Translations under genes and position numbers: made by a program
Notes under the pieces: generated by a model
Seen by the model: the letters and a program-made list of their open reading frames with translations, nothing else
Told to the model about the DNA's origin: nothing
Database searches by the model: none
Shown here: in pieces, positions 48,349-57,769 of the stretch
Layout of the letters: every line of letters begins with the position of its first letter
Position numbering within the stretch: position 1 is the stretch's first letter
Source: Alphaproteobacteria bacterium HGW-Alphaproteobacteria-7
GTDB lineage: Bacteria; Pseudomonadota; Alphaproteobacteria; Sphingomonadales; Sphingomonadaceae
Length of the DNA: 64,000 nucleotides
NCBI GenBank assembly: GCA_002842735.1
Contig: PHEB01000006.1
Span: forward strand, 82,316-146,315
Direction of reading: 5' to 3'

Positions 48349-50286
48349 TTATTGTTCGCCAGAGAGCTGCTTGCGCAACGCTTCGATCGCTGGCTCGTTG
48401 CGGGTGACGCCCAGTTCGGCGCGCATTGCAGCGGTGGCCTGACGCCGGTATTCGTCGACCAGCGCCGGTGCCAGCTGCTGGCGGGTCTGGCCCACCAGTC
48501 CGGGCTCGCTTTCAACCGGATCGGTACTGATCGCGTCGAGGCTGACGACATACCAACCAATGTCACGCGGCGCTTCGAGCACCTTGACCGAACCTTCGGC
48601 CATGCTGAACAGCAATACCAGCGGCGCGGGCAGGTTGCCGCGGGTCTGGGCAAGCAATTGGCGGCGCTCCAGATCAATCACTTCACGTTCAAACCCCGGT
48701 TTGTTTTCGGCAGCAAGCGCAGCGGCAAGCGCAGTGTCGCCGCGCACCTTGGCGGTGATGCGATCCGCCGCAGCCTTTGCCAGTTTGGCCCCCTGCGCGC
48801 GCTTCCATGCAGCGATCGCTGCTTCGCGAACCTGCGCGAGCGGCGGAGCGGCGGCTTCTTCGATGCGCGCGACTTCAAACATCACGAATTGCTGACCGGG
48901 GACGATTTCGGCCAGCAGCTGTGGTTCGCTTTCCTCCATCTGGAACGCGGTGCTGAGCACCGGCAACAGTTGTGGCACGATCTGCACGTCCGGCTGACCA
49001 AAGGCCTGTCCATTAGCGAGCAATGCGGGCGAGGTTTCGACCTTGAGACCGTATGCCGCAGCAACTTCAGCGAGCGCGGTGCCGCCATCGATCTCGGATT
49101 CAATCTCGGCGGTCAGATCAGCCACGGCGGCGCTGCGCTTTTCGGCGGTGAGCTGCTCGGTGATCTCTGGCGTGGCCTGTTCCAGACTGCGCGCAGCGCT
49201 GCGCTCAATCTGGTCGACGCGCGCGACATACAAACCCAGCGTGCCTTGCGCCGGCTCCACGATCCCGCCCTGCGCGGCTTTGAACGCAGCCTCGGCAAAG
49301 GCGAAACTTGTGGCGCTCGCCATCGCCTCACGGTCGCGCAATTCAGCGGTTGAGGCGGTGAACCCGGCTTCGCGCGCTGCGGCTTCCAGCGCCACCCCGC
49401 CGCGAATCCGCGCCGCCAGCGCCTTCGCCGCATCTTCGGTCGGCACCACGAAACTGGTCACTGCGCGCCGCTCGCTGGCCTGGTATTTGGCCGCGTCGCG
49501 TTTGTAACGCGCGGCGATTTCCGCTGCTGACGGCGTGGCCGAAACTTCGAGCGTGTCGGCACCGAACACCGCAAAGCGCAGGGTGCGCCGTTCGGGGCGG
49601 ATGAACTGGGTGCGGTTGTCCTGATACCATGCGGACAGCTGCGCATCGCCGGGATTGCCAGCGGGGGCAAAGGCGGCGCTGGGGATCAGCGCAATTTCAC
49701 CCTTGCGCCGTTCAAGCACCAATGCGGCATATTGGCGTGCAATCTTTTCCGGCAGTTGCGGCGCGGCCAGTGCAGGCTTGAGCATTTGCTGCTCGATCAG
49801 GCTGACGGACAGATCACGGCGGAAGGTCGCGTCATTCATCCCGGCCTGACGCAGCGCGGCCTGATAGGCAGCTGGATCAAATTCTCCAGTCAGCCCGCGA
49901 AATGCCCCGATCTGCAAGATTTCGCTGTTCATCAGGTTTTCACCTGCGCGCAGGCCGTATTTCGCGCCATAGGTGCCCACGGTGGTGCGGTCGATCAGCT
50001 GGCGGAGCACTTCATCAAACCCGCCCTCGGCAACGAATTCGGGCATCGTCAGCGTAGCGTTTTGCTGGCGCACCTGGTTCAATGCCGTGTTCGCAGCGAT
50101 GGCAACATCGGACACCGGAATCGCCTCACCGCCGACCACCGCAACGCGGTCGCCGCCTGCAATGCCGCCAAAAGTCGATCCGGTGATATCCGACGCAGCG
50201 AATGCCAGCGCCATCAGGCCGAGGAACGCAAGAACAATCGGCAGGCCGATTTTCGACTGGAAGAAACGGCGGAAGAACGAAATCAT
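48349..50286 (-). CDS. ppiD: Periplasmic peptidyl-prolyl isomerase (PpiD/SurA-N type)
   Basis: 645-residue inner-membrane-anchored folding factor. An N-terminal helix anchors it (IGLPIVLAFLGLMALAFAASDI), followed by a SurA-N-like chaperone domain and a parvulin-type region. The parvulin motif is weak, as in PpiD proteins, so isomerase activity may be low. ATG 50286 (MISFFRRFFQSK) is preferred because the basic stretch before the helix is typical. It is transcribed divergently from tpiA. Confidence 0.85.
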   Translation of the reverse strand: MISFFRRFFQSKIGLPIVLAFLGLMALAFAASDITGSTFGGIAGGDRVAVVGGEAIPVSDVAIAANTALNQVRQQNATLTMPEFVAEGGFDEVLRQLIDRTTVGTYGAKYGLRAGENLMNSEILQIGAFRGLTGEFDPAAYQAALRQAGMNDATFRRDLSVSLIEQQMLKPALAAPQLPEKIARQYAALVLERRKGEIALIPSAAFAPAGNPGDAQLSAWYQDNRTQFIRPERRTLRFAVFGADTLEVSATPSAAEIAARYKRDAAKYQASERRAVTSFVVPTEDAAKALAARIRGGVALEAAAREAGFTASTAELRDREAMASATSFAFAEAAFKAAQGGIVEPAQGTLGLYVARVDQIERSAARSLEQATPEITEQLTAEKRSAAVADLTAEIESEIDGGTALAEVAAAYGLKVETSPALLANGQAFGQPDVQIVPQLLPVLSTAFQMEESEPQLLAEIVPGQQFVMFEVARIEEAAAPPLAQVREAAIAAWKRAQGAKLAKAAADRITAKVRGDTALAAALAAENKPGFEREVIDLERRQLLAQTRGNLPAPLVLLFSMAEGSVKVLEAPRDIGWYVVSLDAISTDPVESEPGLVGQTRQQLAPALVDEYRRQATAAMRAELGVTRNEPAIEALRKQLSGEQ

Positions 50287-50528
50287 GGCGTGACAATCCC
50301 ACCCGAGGCTGGCTGATGGCACGGCCTTACAGCCGCTGCGCTGCACCGCAAGGGTTGCGGCACCGGCGCGCCTTATCGTCCCTGCGGCTGCGCGGCAACA
50401 GGTGTCAGCGCGTTTTGACTAGCACGGCTTCCTCGGCTAGCGGACGCGGCGTCGGGACACTACAGCGGCCATAGAATCGCAGATACCGGCTATTAACCCT
50501 CTCATTTTGCAAGGTGCAGGACAAACCG

Positions 50529-51269
50529 ATGACCCGCCGACCCTATATTGTCGGAAACTGGAAGATGCATGGCACCCGTGCGATGCTGTCCGAAGCGCGG
50601 GCGATTGACCGTGCTGCCCAGCGCCACATGAAGGTCGAGGTGGCGCTGGCACCACCTTATACGCTGATTCACCCGATTCACCGTGAGGCTGAACAGATCG
50701 CCGTGGGCGCGCAGGATTGCCATCACGCTGATGGCGGTGCTTTCACTGGTGACATTTCCGCCGCGATGGTCGCCGATGCCGGGGCCAAGTTCGTGATTCT
50801 TGGCCATAGCGAACGCCGCCAAGGGCATGGCGAAACCGACGCGCGGGTGCGCGCCAAAGCCGAAGCCGCGCTGGCCGCGGGCCTGCGGATCATCATGTGC
50901 TGCGGCGAAAGCGCCAAGGCGCGCGAATCGGGTGAGGCGGTGGCCGTCGTCAAAAAGCAGCTCAAAGCATCGCTTCCGCCGACTGAATCCATGCTAGCCG
51001 ATGTCGCTGATCGACTGACCGTGGCCTATGAACCGATCTGGGCAATCGGCACCGGCACGGCGGCAACGGTTGAGGATATTGGTGAAATGCACGCTGCAAT
51101 CCGCGCGCTGCTGGTGGATCTGTTCGGTGATGAACAGGGGCCAGAGGTGCGGATCATCTATGGCGGGTCAGTGAAACCGGAAAACGCCGCTGAAATCTTT
51201 GCCGTCCCCGAAGTGGGCGGTGCGTTGATCGGCATTGCGCTCGCCGCGGGTGAGCCCTTCGAAAACTAA
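50529..51269 (+). CDS. tpiA: Triose-phosphate isomerase
   Basis: Interconverts dihydroxyacetone phosphate and glyceraldehyde 3-phosphate. 246 residues. Active-site residues: Lys in GNWKMHGT, His in ILGHSERRQ and Glu in VAYEPIWAIGTG; the phosphate loop is IIYGGSVKPENA. ATG 50529 follows AGGACAAACCG. The gap to ppiD (about 240 bases) must hold both promoters; I cannot identify clear elements. Confidence 0.95.
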   Translation: MTRRPYIVGNWKMHGTRAMLSEARAIDRAAQRHMKVEVALAPPYTLIHPIHREAEQIAVGAQDCHHADGGAFTGDISAAMVADAGAKFVILGHSERRQGHGETDARVRAKAEAALAAGLRIIMCCGESAKARESGEAVAVVKKQLKASLPPTESMLADVADRLTVAYEPIWAIGTGTAATVEDIGEMHAAIRALLVDLFGDEQGPEVRIIYGGSVKPENAAEIFAVPEVGGALIGIALAAGEPFEN

Positions 51270-51386
51270 TCATCCAGCCTGTGGCCGGCGCGCTTTCTCG
51301 CGGACTTGTCGTGGGGGCGCTCTCGGCCTACATGGCGGGCACCAGACGCAACCGGGCGCGCGCCGCCCTTCGCACGAGTTTTTTCT

Positions 51387-51767
51387 ATGTCCTTGTTCAT
51401 ATTCCTCACCGTGGTTCAGGCGATTGTCGCCGCAGCGCTGGTCGGTTCTGTCCTGATGCAGCGCTCCGAAGGGGGCGGGCTGGGCATCGGCGGCAACCCA
51501 TCGGGCGGGATTGGTGCGCGCGGATCGGCGGATTTTCTGACCCGTGCGACCAAGTGGCTGGCCATCGTGTTTGTGGTGCTGTCGATCGTGCTCGCAGGCT
51601 TGGCAGTTCGCGAAAGCAGCGCAGTCAGCGTCACCTCCACGCTCGAGCGCGGTGCGGCGGCCCCGGCAGCGCCCGATCTGCTTGCCGATCCGGTTGCGCC
51701 AACCCAATCGGCCCCGGCAGAGACGGTTCCGGCTGCTCCCGCCAGCGAAGATCCGCTCGCCGAATAG
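51387..51767 (+). CDS. secG: Protein translocase subunit SecG
   Basis: 126-residue inner membrane subunit of the SecYEG channel. Two helices (FIFLTVVQAIVAAALVGSVLM and WLAIVFVVLSIVLAGLAV) flank the conserved QRSEGGGLGIGG loop; the tail is Ala/Pro-rich. ATG 51387 is immediately before the first helix. Between tpiA and pyrG, the usual alphaproteobacterial order. Confidence 0.92.
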   Translation: MSLFIFLTVVQAIVAAALVGSVLMQRSEGGGLGIGGNPSGGIGARGSADFLTRATKWLAIVFVVLSIVLAGLAVRESSAVSVTSTLERGAAAPAAPDLLADPVAPTQSAPAETVPAAPASEDPLAE

Positions 51768-51890
51768 TGATTGCACTGGCGCGCGCGCGTCCGTTCAGCC
51801 CCTGAATCCGACAGCACTGTGGATGGCTCAGCATTTGCTGGCGCAATTCGCTTGCCCCGAATCCCTCTCGCAGCTTAAGGCCCAACTCCC

Positions 51891-53528
51891 ATGGCGCGGT
51901 TCATTTTTATCACCGGCGGCGTGGTCTCCTCGCTTGGCAAAGGTCTGATGGCGGCAAGCCTCGCGGCGCTGTTGCAGGCGCGCGGCTATAAAGTCCGCAT
52001 CCGCAAGTTCGATCCCTATCTCAACGTCGATCCGGGCACGATGAGCCCGTATCAGCACGGTGAGGTCTATGTCACCGATGACGGGGCCGAAACCGATCTC
52101 GATCTGGGGCATTACGAACGCTTTACCGGCGTTTCCGCGCGGCAGAGCGACAATATCACCTCGGGCAGGGTTTATCGCGACATCATCGCCCGCGAGCGGC
52201 GCGGCGATTACCTGGGCGCAACGGTGCAGGTGATCCCGCACGTCACCGACGCGATCAAGGAATTCGCGCTGGCCGAACAGGATGGCCTCGATTTCATCCT
52301 GTGTGAAATCGGCGGGACGGTGGGCGACATCGAATCGCTGCCTTTCATGGAGGCGATCCGGCAATTGCGGAACGAGCTGGAACCGCTGCAAACTCTGAGC
52401 GTCCACGTCACGCTGGTGCCCTATATCAAGGCGGCGGGAGAGCTGAAGACCAAGCCGACCCAGCATTCGGTGCGCGAACTTGCCAGCCTCGGGATCAAGC
52501 CTGATCTACTGCTGTGCCGTGCCGAACATCCGATTCCCGAAACCGAACGTCGCAAGATCGCGCAGTTCTGCAACGTGCGCACCGAAGCGGTGATCCCCGC
52601 GTTGGACGCACCATCAATCTATGCGGTTCCGCAGCAATATCACGCCGAAGGGCTCGACCGCGAGGTGCTGCGCGCCTTTGGCATTACCCACGCGCCCGAA
52701 CCGAATCTGGCGGCGTGGGACGACGTCAATGACCGCTATTTCAACCCCGAAGGCGAAGTTACCATCGCGGTGGTGGGCAAATATGTCGGGCTGCCGGACG
52801 CCTATAAAAGCCTCAACGAAGCATTGATCCACGGCGGGCTTGCCAACCGGGTGAAGGTCAACATCAAGTGGATCGACGCCGAAATCTTCGAAGGCGATGA
52901 CGAATCGCAGATCATCGCCGCGCTCGATCCGATGCACGGCATTCTGGTGCCCGGCGGGTTCGGGACACGCGGCAGCGAAGGCAAGATTTCAGCGGTGCGG
53001 TTCGCGCGTGAACGCGGGGTGCCGTTCTTCGGTATCTGTCTGGGAATGCAGATGGCCTGCGTCGAAGGCGCGCGCGCGGCCGGCATTGCCGGGGCGTCCT
53101 CAACCGAATTCGGCGCGACTGATGCACCCGTGGTCGGCATCATCACCGAATGGATGAGCCAGGAAGGCATTCAGCAACGCGAAGAAGGCGGCGATCTGGG
53201 CGGCACCATGCGGCTCGGCGCCTATCCGGCCAAGTTGAGCGCCAATAGCCATGTTTCGCGTATCTATGGCGGGGCGGAGCTGATTTCCGAGCGTCACCGT
53301 CACCGCTACGAAGTCAACAGCGCCTATATCGAACCGCTCGAACAGCAGGGCTTGATCTTTGCGGGAATGTCGCCTGATGGCTTGTTGCCCGAAATCGTCG
53401 AACGGCCCGACCATCCTTGGTTCGTCGGCGTGCAGTTCCACCCCGAGTTGAAATCCCGCCCGTTCGATCCGCACCCGCTGTTTGCCGGGTTCATCGCGGC
53501 GGCGCTGGAACAATCGCGCCTCGTCTGA
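51891..53528 (+). CDS. pyrG: CTP synthase
   Basis: Converts UTP to CTP using glutamine. 545 residues. N-terminal synthase domain: [21 protein letters not shown] and [13 protein letters not shown]-terminal amidotransferase: [12 protein letters not shown], catalytic Cys in [14 protein letters not shown] and the FHPELKSRP triad motif. Length normal. Confidence 0.96.
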   Translation: MARFIFITGGVVSSLGKGLMAASLAALLQARGYKVRIRKFDPYLNVDPGTMSPYQHGEVYVTDDGAETDLDLGHYERFTGVSARQSDNITSGRVYRDIIARERRGDYLGATVQVIPHVTDAIKEFALAEQDGLDFILCEIGGTVGDIESLPFMEAIRQLRNELEPLQTLSVHVTLVPYIKAAGELKTKPTQHSVRELASLGIKPDLLLCRAEHPIPETERRKIAQFCNVRTEAVIPALDAPSIYAVPQQYHAEGLDREVLRAFGITHAPEPNLAAWDDVNDRYFNPEGEVTIAVVGKYVGLPDAYKSLNEALIHGGLANRVKVNIKWIDAEIFEGDDESQIIAALDPMHGILVPGGFGTRGSEGKISAVRFARERGVPFFGICLGMQMACVEGARAAGIAGASSTEFGATDAPVVGIITEWMSQEGIQQREEGGDLGGTMRLGAYPAKLSANSHVSRIYGGAELISERHRHRYEVNSAYIEPLEQQGLIFAGMSPDGLLPEIVERPDHPWFVGVQFHPELKSRPFDPHPLFAGFIAAALEQSRLV

Positions 53529-53909
53529 TTCATTTTACCGCGGTTTTTCAAAGACGCGTGCTTCGTGAATATCGGGACATGGGACTGTCGCCGTGGTTTC
53601 CGTTGCGTGATTGGCGAGTCGCTGGAATCCGAGAAGATTAACCTTGCGTGTTATTGCCATTCCGCATTAAACGCTTGGCGGGGTTCATGGTTTGACAGGG
53701 GCCGCATTGTTATTGCGGCCACATGGCTTTTCGCTTGGTTTAGGCAAAAGTCGTCTTGGGGTTGGTTTCTCCTGGTACCTGCCAAATGCTTGGCCGGCAT
53801 TGTCCGTCTTCTGCGACCCGGACGGATAGCGCCAGCCAGGGCGACGCAAGTCGCTGGGGGCGGATTGAAAAATCCGCCCCCTTTCAATCATCCGAAAATT
53901 TGCGAATAA
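53529..53909. other. Intergenic region pyrG-hsp20 with two hairpins
   Basis: 381 bases without a convincing gene, between convergent pyrG and hsp20. It holds a hairpin GGCCGCA-N7-TGCGGCC near 53700 and the strong terminator at 53856-53881. A TTGACA at about 53692 has no well-spaced -10 box. The region could be a long 3' untranslated sequence or a small RNA ending at the terminator; neither is proved. Confidence 0.45.
53856..53881 (+). terminator. Intrinsic terminator
   Basis: A perfect 11-base stem GGGGGCGGATT / AATCCGCCCCC with a GAAA tetraloop, followed by TTT. A strong rho-independent terminator for plus-strand transcription from pyrG or from a small RNA in the gap. Confidence 0.85.
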
Positions 53910-54398
53910 TCAGGCGGCGCTGGCGGTCTGATTATCGTCATCATCGCTGGATGATAGCACCGCAGACAACTGGCCCACGCCGCCAACCGCGATCTTGCGC
54001 GGCTTCATCGCGTCGGGCACTTCGCGCACCAGATCGATGATCAGTAGCCCATCAGCCAGATCGGCGCGTTCCACCCGCACGAAATCGGCCAGTTCGAACC
54101 GGCGTTCAAAGCCGCGATTGGCGATTCCGACATGGATCAGTTCCGACCCGTCCTCGGCCTCATCGCGCTTGCGGCCCTGCACAACCAACAGGTTTTGCTG
54201 CGCAGTGATATCAATATCCTGCGGCCGGAACCCGGCAATGGCGAGCGTGATGCGGTAATTATCTTCGCCCCGCCGCGAGATGTTGAACGGCGGGTAATTA
54301 TCACCCGCATTCAAGCGCGCCTGATTTTCCAGCAGGTCGAACACACGGTCAAAACCAACGGTGCTGCGGCGATAGGGGGTAAAATCAAAACGTGACAT
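53910..54398 (-). CDS. Small heat-shock protein (Hsp20/IbpA)
   Basis: 162-residue alpha-crystallin-domain chaperone that holds unfolded proteins. Typical IbpA-type start (RFDFTPYRRSTVGFDRVFDLLE), domain block NYRITLAIAGFRPQDIDITAQQN and the IANRGFERRFELADFV and ADLADGLLIIDL segments. C-terminal I-x-I-like motif is KIAVGG. ATG 54398 follows AGGA at ten bases. The upstream leader can form a ROSE-type RNA thermometer. Confidence 0.92.
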   Translation of the reverse strand: MSRFDFTPYRRSTVGFDRVFDLLENQARLNAGDNYPPFNISRRGEDNYRITLAIAGFRPQDIDITAQQNLLVVQGRKRDEAEDGSELIHVGIANRGFERRFELADFVRVERADLADGLLIIDLVREVPDAMKPRKIAVGGVGQLSAVLSSSDDDDNQTASAA

Positions 54399-54475
54399 AG
54401 TCTGCAAATCCTCTTGTTCGAGCAATCTGGTTTCCTGTGCGGGCCTGCCTTATGCAGCACCCGCCGTGTCACCTA
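54399..54475 (-). promoter_or_regulatory. Probable ROSE RNA thermometer upstream of hsp20
   Basis: On the minus strand the leader ends with UUGCUC-GAACAA-GAGGAU (54408-54425), in which the Shine-Dalgarno AGGA pairs with UUGCU, giving a G-G mismatch flanked by normal pairs. That is the defining SD hairpin of ROSE elements, which control alphaproteobacterial small heat-shock genes. A second hairpin upstream (GCGGG..CTGC / GCAG..CCCGC, about 54440-54470) fits the multi-hairpin layout. Confidence 0.7.
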
Positions 54476-54550
54476 ACGCTCCCCAAGGCTGGCGGAACGT
54501 GGCGACAATCTCTATCTGGTTTGCAAACATCCGGTTTCAAGAGGATCGCA

Positions 54551-54814
54551 ATGGCTCAACCGCAAATCGACATCTACACTAAATTCGCCTGCCCATACTG
54601 TGTGCGTGCGAAGCATTTGCTCAAGCAGAAGGGTGCAGCCTTCAAGGAATATGACATCACGCTGGGCGGGGCCAAGCGCGCCGAAATGCTGGCGCGCGCG
54701 CCCAATGCGCGGACAGTGCCGCAGATATTCATCGGCGATACCTATGTGGGCGGATCGGATGATCTGGCGGCATTGGAGCGGGCTGGGCGGCTTGACGCGC
54801 TGCTGGCGGGCTGA
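54551..54814 (+). CDS. grxC: Glutaredoxin 3 (GrxC)
   Basis: 87-residue dithiol glutaredoxin that reduces disulfides with glutathione. Active site CPYC in YTKFACPYCVRAKHLL; glutathione-binding TVPQIFIGDTYVGGSDDL is intact. ATG 54551 follows AGAGGATCGC. Its stop shares one base with the start of the amidohydrolase. Confidence 0.93.
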   Translation: MAQPQIDIYTKFACPYCVRAKHLLKQKGAAFKEYDITLGGAKRAEMLARAPNARTVPQIFIGDTYVGGSDDLAALERAGRLDALLAG

Positions 54815-55635
54815 TGCCACGTATTGCGGTTCTCCAGATGTGTTCGGGTATCGACCCCGCTGCCAATCTGGCTGAAATCGAAAATGCTGCACGCAGGGCA
54901 GCGGATGAAGGTGCCTTGGTGCTGTTCACCCCGGAAATGTCGCTGCTACTCGATCGCGACCGTGAACGCGCGCGGGGTTGGATCGCTTCGGACGGCCCAT
55001 CGGATGCCTGCGAGCACCTGTCATGCATCGCTGCCAAGCTGCATATCGATATCGCCATCGGTTCGATGCCGGTCATGGCGGACAGCGGCAAATGGGCCAA
55101 TCGCTCGCATTATTTCCATCCCGACCTCGGCCCGCCGGTCATCTATGACAAGATTCATATGTTCGACGTTGAACTGGCGACCGGCGAGGTGTGGCGCGAA
55201 AGCGCGGCCTATGAACCGGGCAGCGCGGTGGTGACGGTTGAAGATACGCCGGTCGGCCGGTTGGGGCTGGCGATCTGTTACGACATGCGCTTTCCCGCCT
55301 TGTTCGAAGCGCTTGGCAACCGACGCTGCGATGCGATCGCTGTGCCAGCCGCCTTTACTGTGCCGACTGGGCAGGCGCATTGGCACGTTTTGCTGCGCGC
55401 CCGCGCTATCGAGGCAAGCGCCTTCGTGATTGCCGCTGCGCAGGTTGGCCGCCACGAAGACGGACGTGCGACTTATGGCCACAGTCTGGTGATCGACCCG
55501 TGGGGCGAAGTGCTGCTCGACATGGGCGGCGATGCACCGGGACTGGCGTTCTGCGACATTGATCTGGAGCGGGTGGCCGAAGTGCGTGCGCAGGTGCCCG
55601 CGCTTGCCAACCGCCGCAAAATCCCCAAAGCGTAA
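54814..55635 (+). CDS. Carbon-nitrogen hydrolase (nitrilase superfamily)
   Basis: 273-residue amidohydrolase. The Glu-Lys-Cys triad is seen in LVLFTPEMSLL, YDKIHMFDVEL and AICYDMRFPALF. The grxC-nit-DUF1178 order is conserved in alphaproteobacteria, and this subgroup resembles Nit1-type deaminated-glutathione amidases, which would fit the glutaredoxin neighbour; the substrate is inferred. It overlaps grxC by one base. Confidence 0.88.
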   Translation: MPRIAVLQMCSGIDPAANLAEIENAARRAADEGALVLFTPEMSLLLDRDRERARGWIASDGPSDACEHLSCIAAKLHIDIAIGSMPVMADSGKWANRSHYFHPDLGPPVIYDKIHMFDVELATGEVWRESAAYEPGSAVVTVEDTPVGRLGLAICYDMRFPALFEALGNRRCDAIAVPAAFTVPTGQAHWHVLLRARAIEASAFVIAAAQVGRHEDGRATYGHSLVIDPWGEVLLDMGGDAPGLAFCDIDLERVAEVRAQVPALANRRKIPKA

Positions 55636-55640
55636 CGGCG

Positions 55641-56108
55641 ATGATTGTTTTCGACCTTTCCTGCGCAGACGGCCACCGCTTTGAAGGGTGGTTCGGTTCC
55701 TCTGCCGATTTCGAGGATCAGTGCGCGCGCGGGCTTTTGAACTGCCCGGCCTGTGGATCGGCGGCGGTGAACAAGGCACCGATGGCACCTGCGGTTCCGG
55801 CCAAGGGCAATGCGCGACCTGCTGCGGTAGCGGACGGCCCCACGCAACAACTCGCCAACGCGCCGCTCCCGCCCAAGGTGCAAAAAGCCATCGCTGCGCT
55901 CGCCAAGGCGCAGGCCGAGGCGCTGAAGAACAGCACATGGGTGGGCGACAAATTCGCCGATGAAACCCGCAAGATGCATTACGGCGAACGCGATGAAGCG
56001 CCGATCCACGGACAGGCCAGCCTTGCCGAAGCCAAGGCGCTGATCGATGAAGGCGTGCCGGTCGCCCCGCTGCCGTTTCCGGTCGCCCCGCCAGAAAAGT
56101 TGAATTGA
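55641..56108 (+). CDS. DUF1178 family protein
   Basis: 155-residue protein with the family start MIVFDLSCADGHRFEGWF and a zinc-ribbon-like pair of cysteines (Cys8 and CPACGS). The C-terminal KNSTWVGDKFADETRKMHYGE and PIHGQAS segments are typical. Function unknown. Starts five bases after the amidohydrolase. Confidence 0.9.
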   Translation: MIVFDLSCADGHRFEGWFGSSADFEDQCARGLLNCPACGSAAVNKAPMAPAVPAKGNARPAAVADGPTQQLANAPLPPKVQKAIAALAKAQAEALKNSTWVGDKFADETRKMHYGERDEAPIHGQASLAEAKALIDEGVPVAPLPFPVAPPEKLN

Positions 56109-56140
56109 AAGGAAAGGTGTCCCTGCTATGTGAGCAGCGG

Positions 56141-56217
56141 GACCCCGTAGCTCAGCCGGATAGAGCACCAGATTCCTAATCTGGGGGCCGCGCGTTCGAA
56201 TCGCGCCGGGGTCACCA
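56141..56217 (+). tRNA. tRNA-Arg (anticodon CCT)
   Basis: A full cloverleaf of 77 bases with encoded CCA: acceptor arms GACCCCG/CGGGGTC, D stem GCTC/GAGC, anticodon stem CCAGA/TCTGG around loop TTCCTAA (anticodon CCT at 56175-56177), and T arm GCGCG-TTCGAAT-CGCGC. It reads AGG codons. A phage-derived module follows directly, and tRNA-Arg genes are frequent integration sites; no second copy of the tRNA 3' end is visible in the window. Confidence 0.97.
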
Positions 56218-56248
56218 TACTTTTCAACATGAAAACAAAGGCTTGGCG

Positions 56249-56653
56249 TTAATCGGTCTGCAAATTTGCAGTTCGATCATGTTGCAACCGTGTTGCATCC
56301 AATACCTTGTTTTTTCGTTGGTTTCCGATTGGTTCCGGCGGGTCCGTGCAACATGGATGCAACATGGCAACACTGCGCTCCGATACGTTTAGCAGGCTGG
56401 CGGCTTCATCTTGTGAAACTGATATTGCCGCAATTGCGGTATTTTCCGAAGGCCGCCCCCTTGGCATATTAGCCACGCGTTTGGCTATCATGGCCCTCTG
56501 GCTCTCGCTTAGGTGCCTGCGGTGCAGGTTATGGCTGATGACGAACGCAAGCGCATCATCGCCCTCAAAAGGGGCCGCCAGCATCACGCCAGCGGCCCAA
56601 ATTCGGCACCGCGCCCGTAAGGAAAAGGCCGTGCCGTGACGGGGTTTACGCAC
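56249..56653 (-). pseudogene. Remnant of a phage ParB-like DNA-binding protein
   Basis: The middle of this 134-codon frame, FEGDDALAFVISHNLHRRHLSESQRAMIAKRVA and then DEAASLLNVSERSVA, matches the region of phage and plasmid ParB-like proteins between the nuclease-like fold and the helix-turn-helix. The sequences before FEGDD and after SERSVA do not continue the family, so both ends appear lost. It is the last item of the phage module before tRNA-Arg, consistent with a decayed or rearranged edge. Confidence 0.55.
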
Positions 56654-56707
56654 TCACCGTCTAACCGGGCCGTTCGGGGCATGATTTAAACCCCAAGGCG
56701 GCCAGCC

Positions 56708-57769
56708 TTATTGCTCGCTCCAATCCACCAGCTTCATTGCCTTTTCAGGATCAACGCCGGATTCCTTGGCGAGGGCCAAAGTCTGCACCACGGCAGACAG
56801 GGCGCGCGCCCGACCGCCAACGTCAAACGCCTGCAGGGGACGCATCACATCGAGCGTCACCGGGCCAGCCAGCTTGTCGCTGGCCTCTTGTGCGATCATC
56901 ACGGCAATCGGCTGCAGGGTCCATTGTGCCAGATGCCTTTGCACCTCGCGCACCATCGGCCCGGTTGTAGCGGGATTGTGCAGCCCCGGCAGCACGCCGA
57001 AAGCCATTTCAATCGATGCCCGCGCCGCGTCGAGCGATTGCGTAAGCATCGCCTTTTGCAGGTCCGGGGTCACGTCATGGGGCTTTAGGTCCGTCATCGG
57101 TGCGGGACCGCCTGCAGCCGTGACGTTGACGCTCTCGCGCACCAGCACCCGCCCGCGCATCCCGCGAAAGCCGCGCGCGATTGCCGTCATGTCAGTGTCA
57201 GGGGCTTCGGGGAACGGGACGACGCTTGAACCGATAGGGGCCTCCGAATAGACTTCGGACAGCACCGTTTCGATTGCCTGCAGCATCCCGGCTGTCAGAC
57301 GTGCCCGACGCAATGGCGAGACGCCCGTCCACGGCACGCCCATGTCCGCGCCGACTCGAAAGTGCAGGACTTCGCTTGCCAGCAAGGTCTCGGATTTCGC
57401 GCCGCCGGTTTCAGGGATGCTAACCCGGTAAGCCGTCGGAGCGCTAAAGCGCGTTGACAGGTCCCAATCGCTGCAGGGCAAAAGCCCGTCCTCCCTGATG
57501 GCAAAGACAGCCGCGCCGCGTAGCGCCAGAGACCGCCCTGCAAGCGCTAAGTGAAACGGGGACAGCATGTCCGTGCCGTCAACGTCGGCAAGGCTGAGTC
57601 CGTTCTCCCATAGGCTTACACAACTCTGCACCGTGCCCGTGAGTTCGCCCACGCCGTCGGTCCCGCTCAGATACGCAGCCCGCGCCGCCATAATTTGCGA
57701 GGTGTATCCCGTCCCGCTGGAGCGGGTTTCAATGTCAGGTTGTTTCTTCTTGAACGGCCACATGGTCAC
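56708..57769 (-). CDS. Phage portal protein (HK97 type)
   Basis: 353-residue portal, the dodecameric ring through which DNA enters the capsid. Typical features are the basic start MWPFKKKQP, LALAGRSLALRGAAVFAI, LHFRVGADMGVPWTGVSPLRRAR and GVLPGLHNPATTGPMVREVQRHLAQWTLQP. Somewhat short for the family (usually about 400). ATG 57769 overlaps the connector stop (4 bases); ATG 57763 is possible. Last intact gene of the module. Confidence 0.85.
   Translation of the reverse strand: MTMWPFKKKQPDIETRSSGTGYTSQIMAARAAYLSGTDGVGELTGTVQSCVSLWENGLSLADVDGTDMLSPFHLALAGRSLALRGAAVFAIREDGLLPCSDWDLSTRFSAPTAYRVSIPETGGAKSETLLASEVLHFRVGADMGVPWTGVSPLRRARLTAGMLQAIETVLSEVYSEAPIGSSVVPFPEAPDTDMTAIARGFRGMRGRVLVRESVNVTAAGGPAPMTDLKPHDVTPDLQKAMLTQSLDAARASIEMAFGVLPGLHNPATTGPMVREVQRHLAQWTLQPIAVMIAQEASDKLAGPVTLDVMRPLQAFDVGGRARALSAVVQTLALAKESGVDPEKAMKLVDWSEQ

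Noticed and set aside
46557..48407. 616-codon plus-strand open frame opposite trpE
   Set aside because: trpE on the minus strand is conserved along its full length; the opposite frame is a GC-rich shadow.
53536..53551. Terminator immediately after pyrG (CCGCGG then TTTTT)
   Set aside because: The stem is only three base pairs, too weak; the 53856-53881 hairpin is far better.
53692..53730. Sigma-70 promoter starting at TTGACA in the pyrG-hsp20 gap
   Set aside because: No acceptable -10 hexamer lies 16-18 bases downstream; the sequence there forms a GC-rich hairpin instead.
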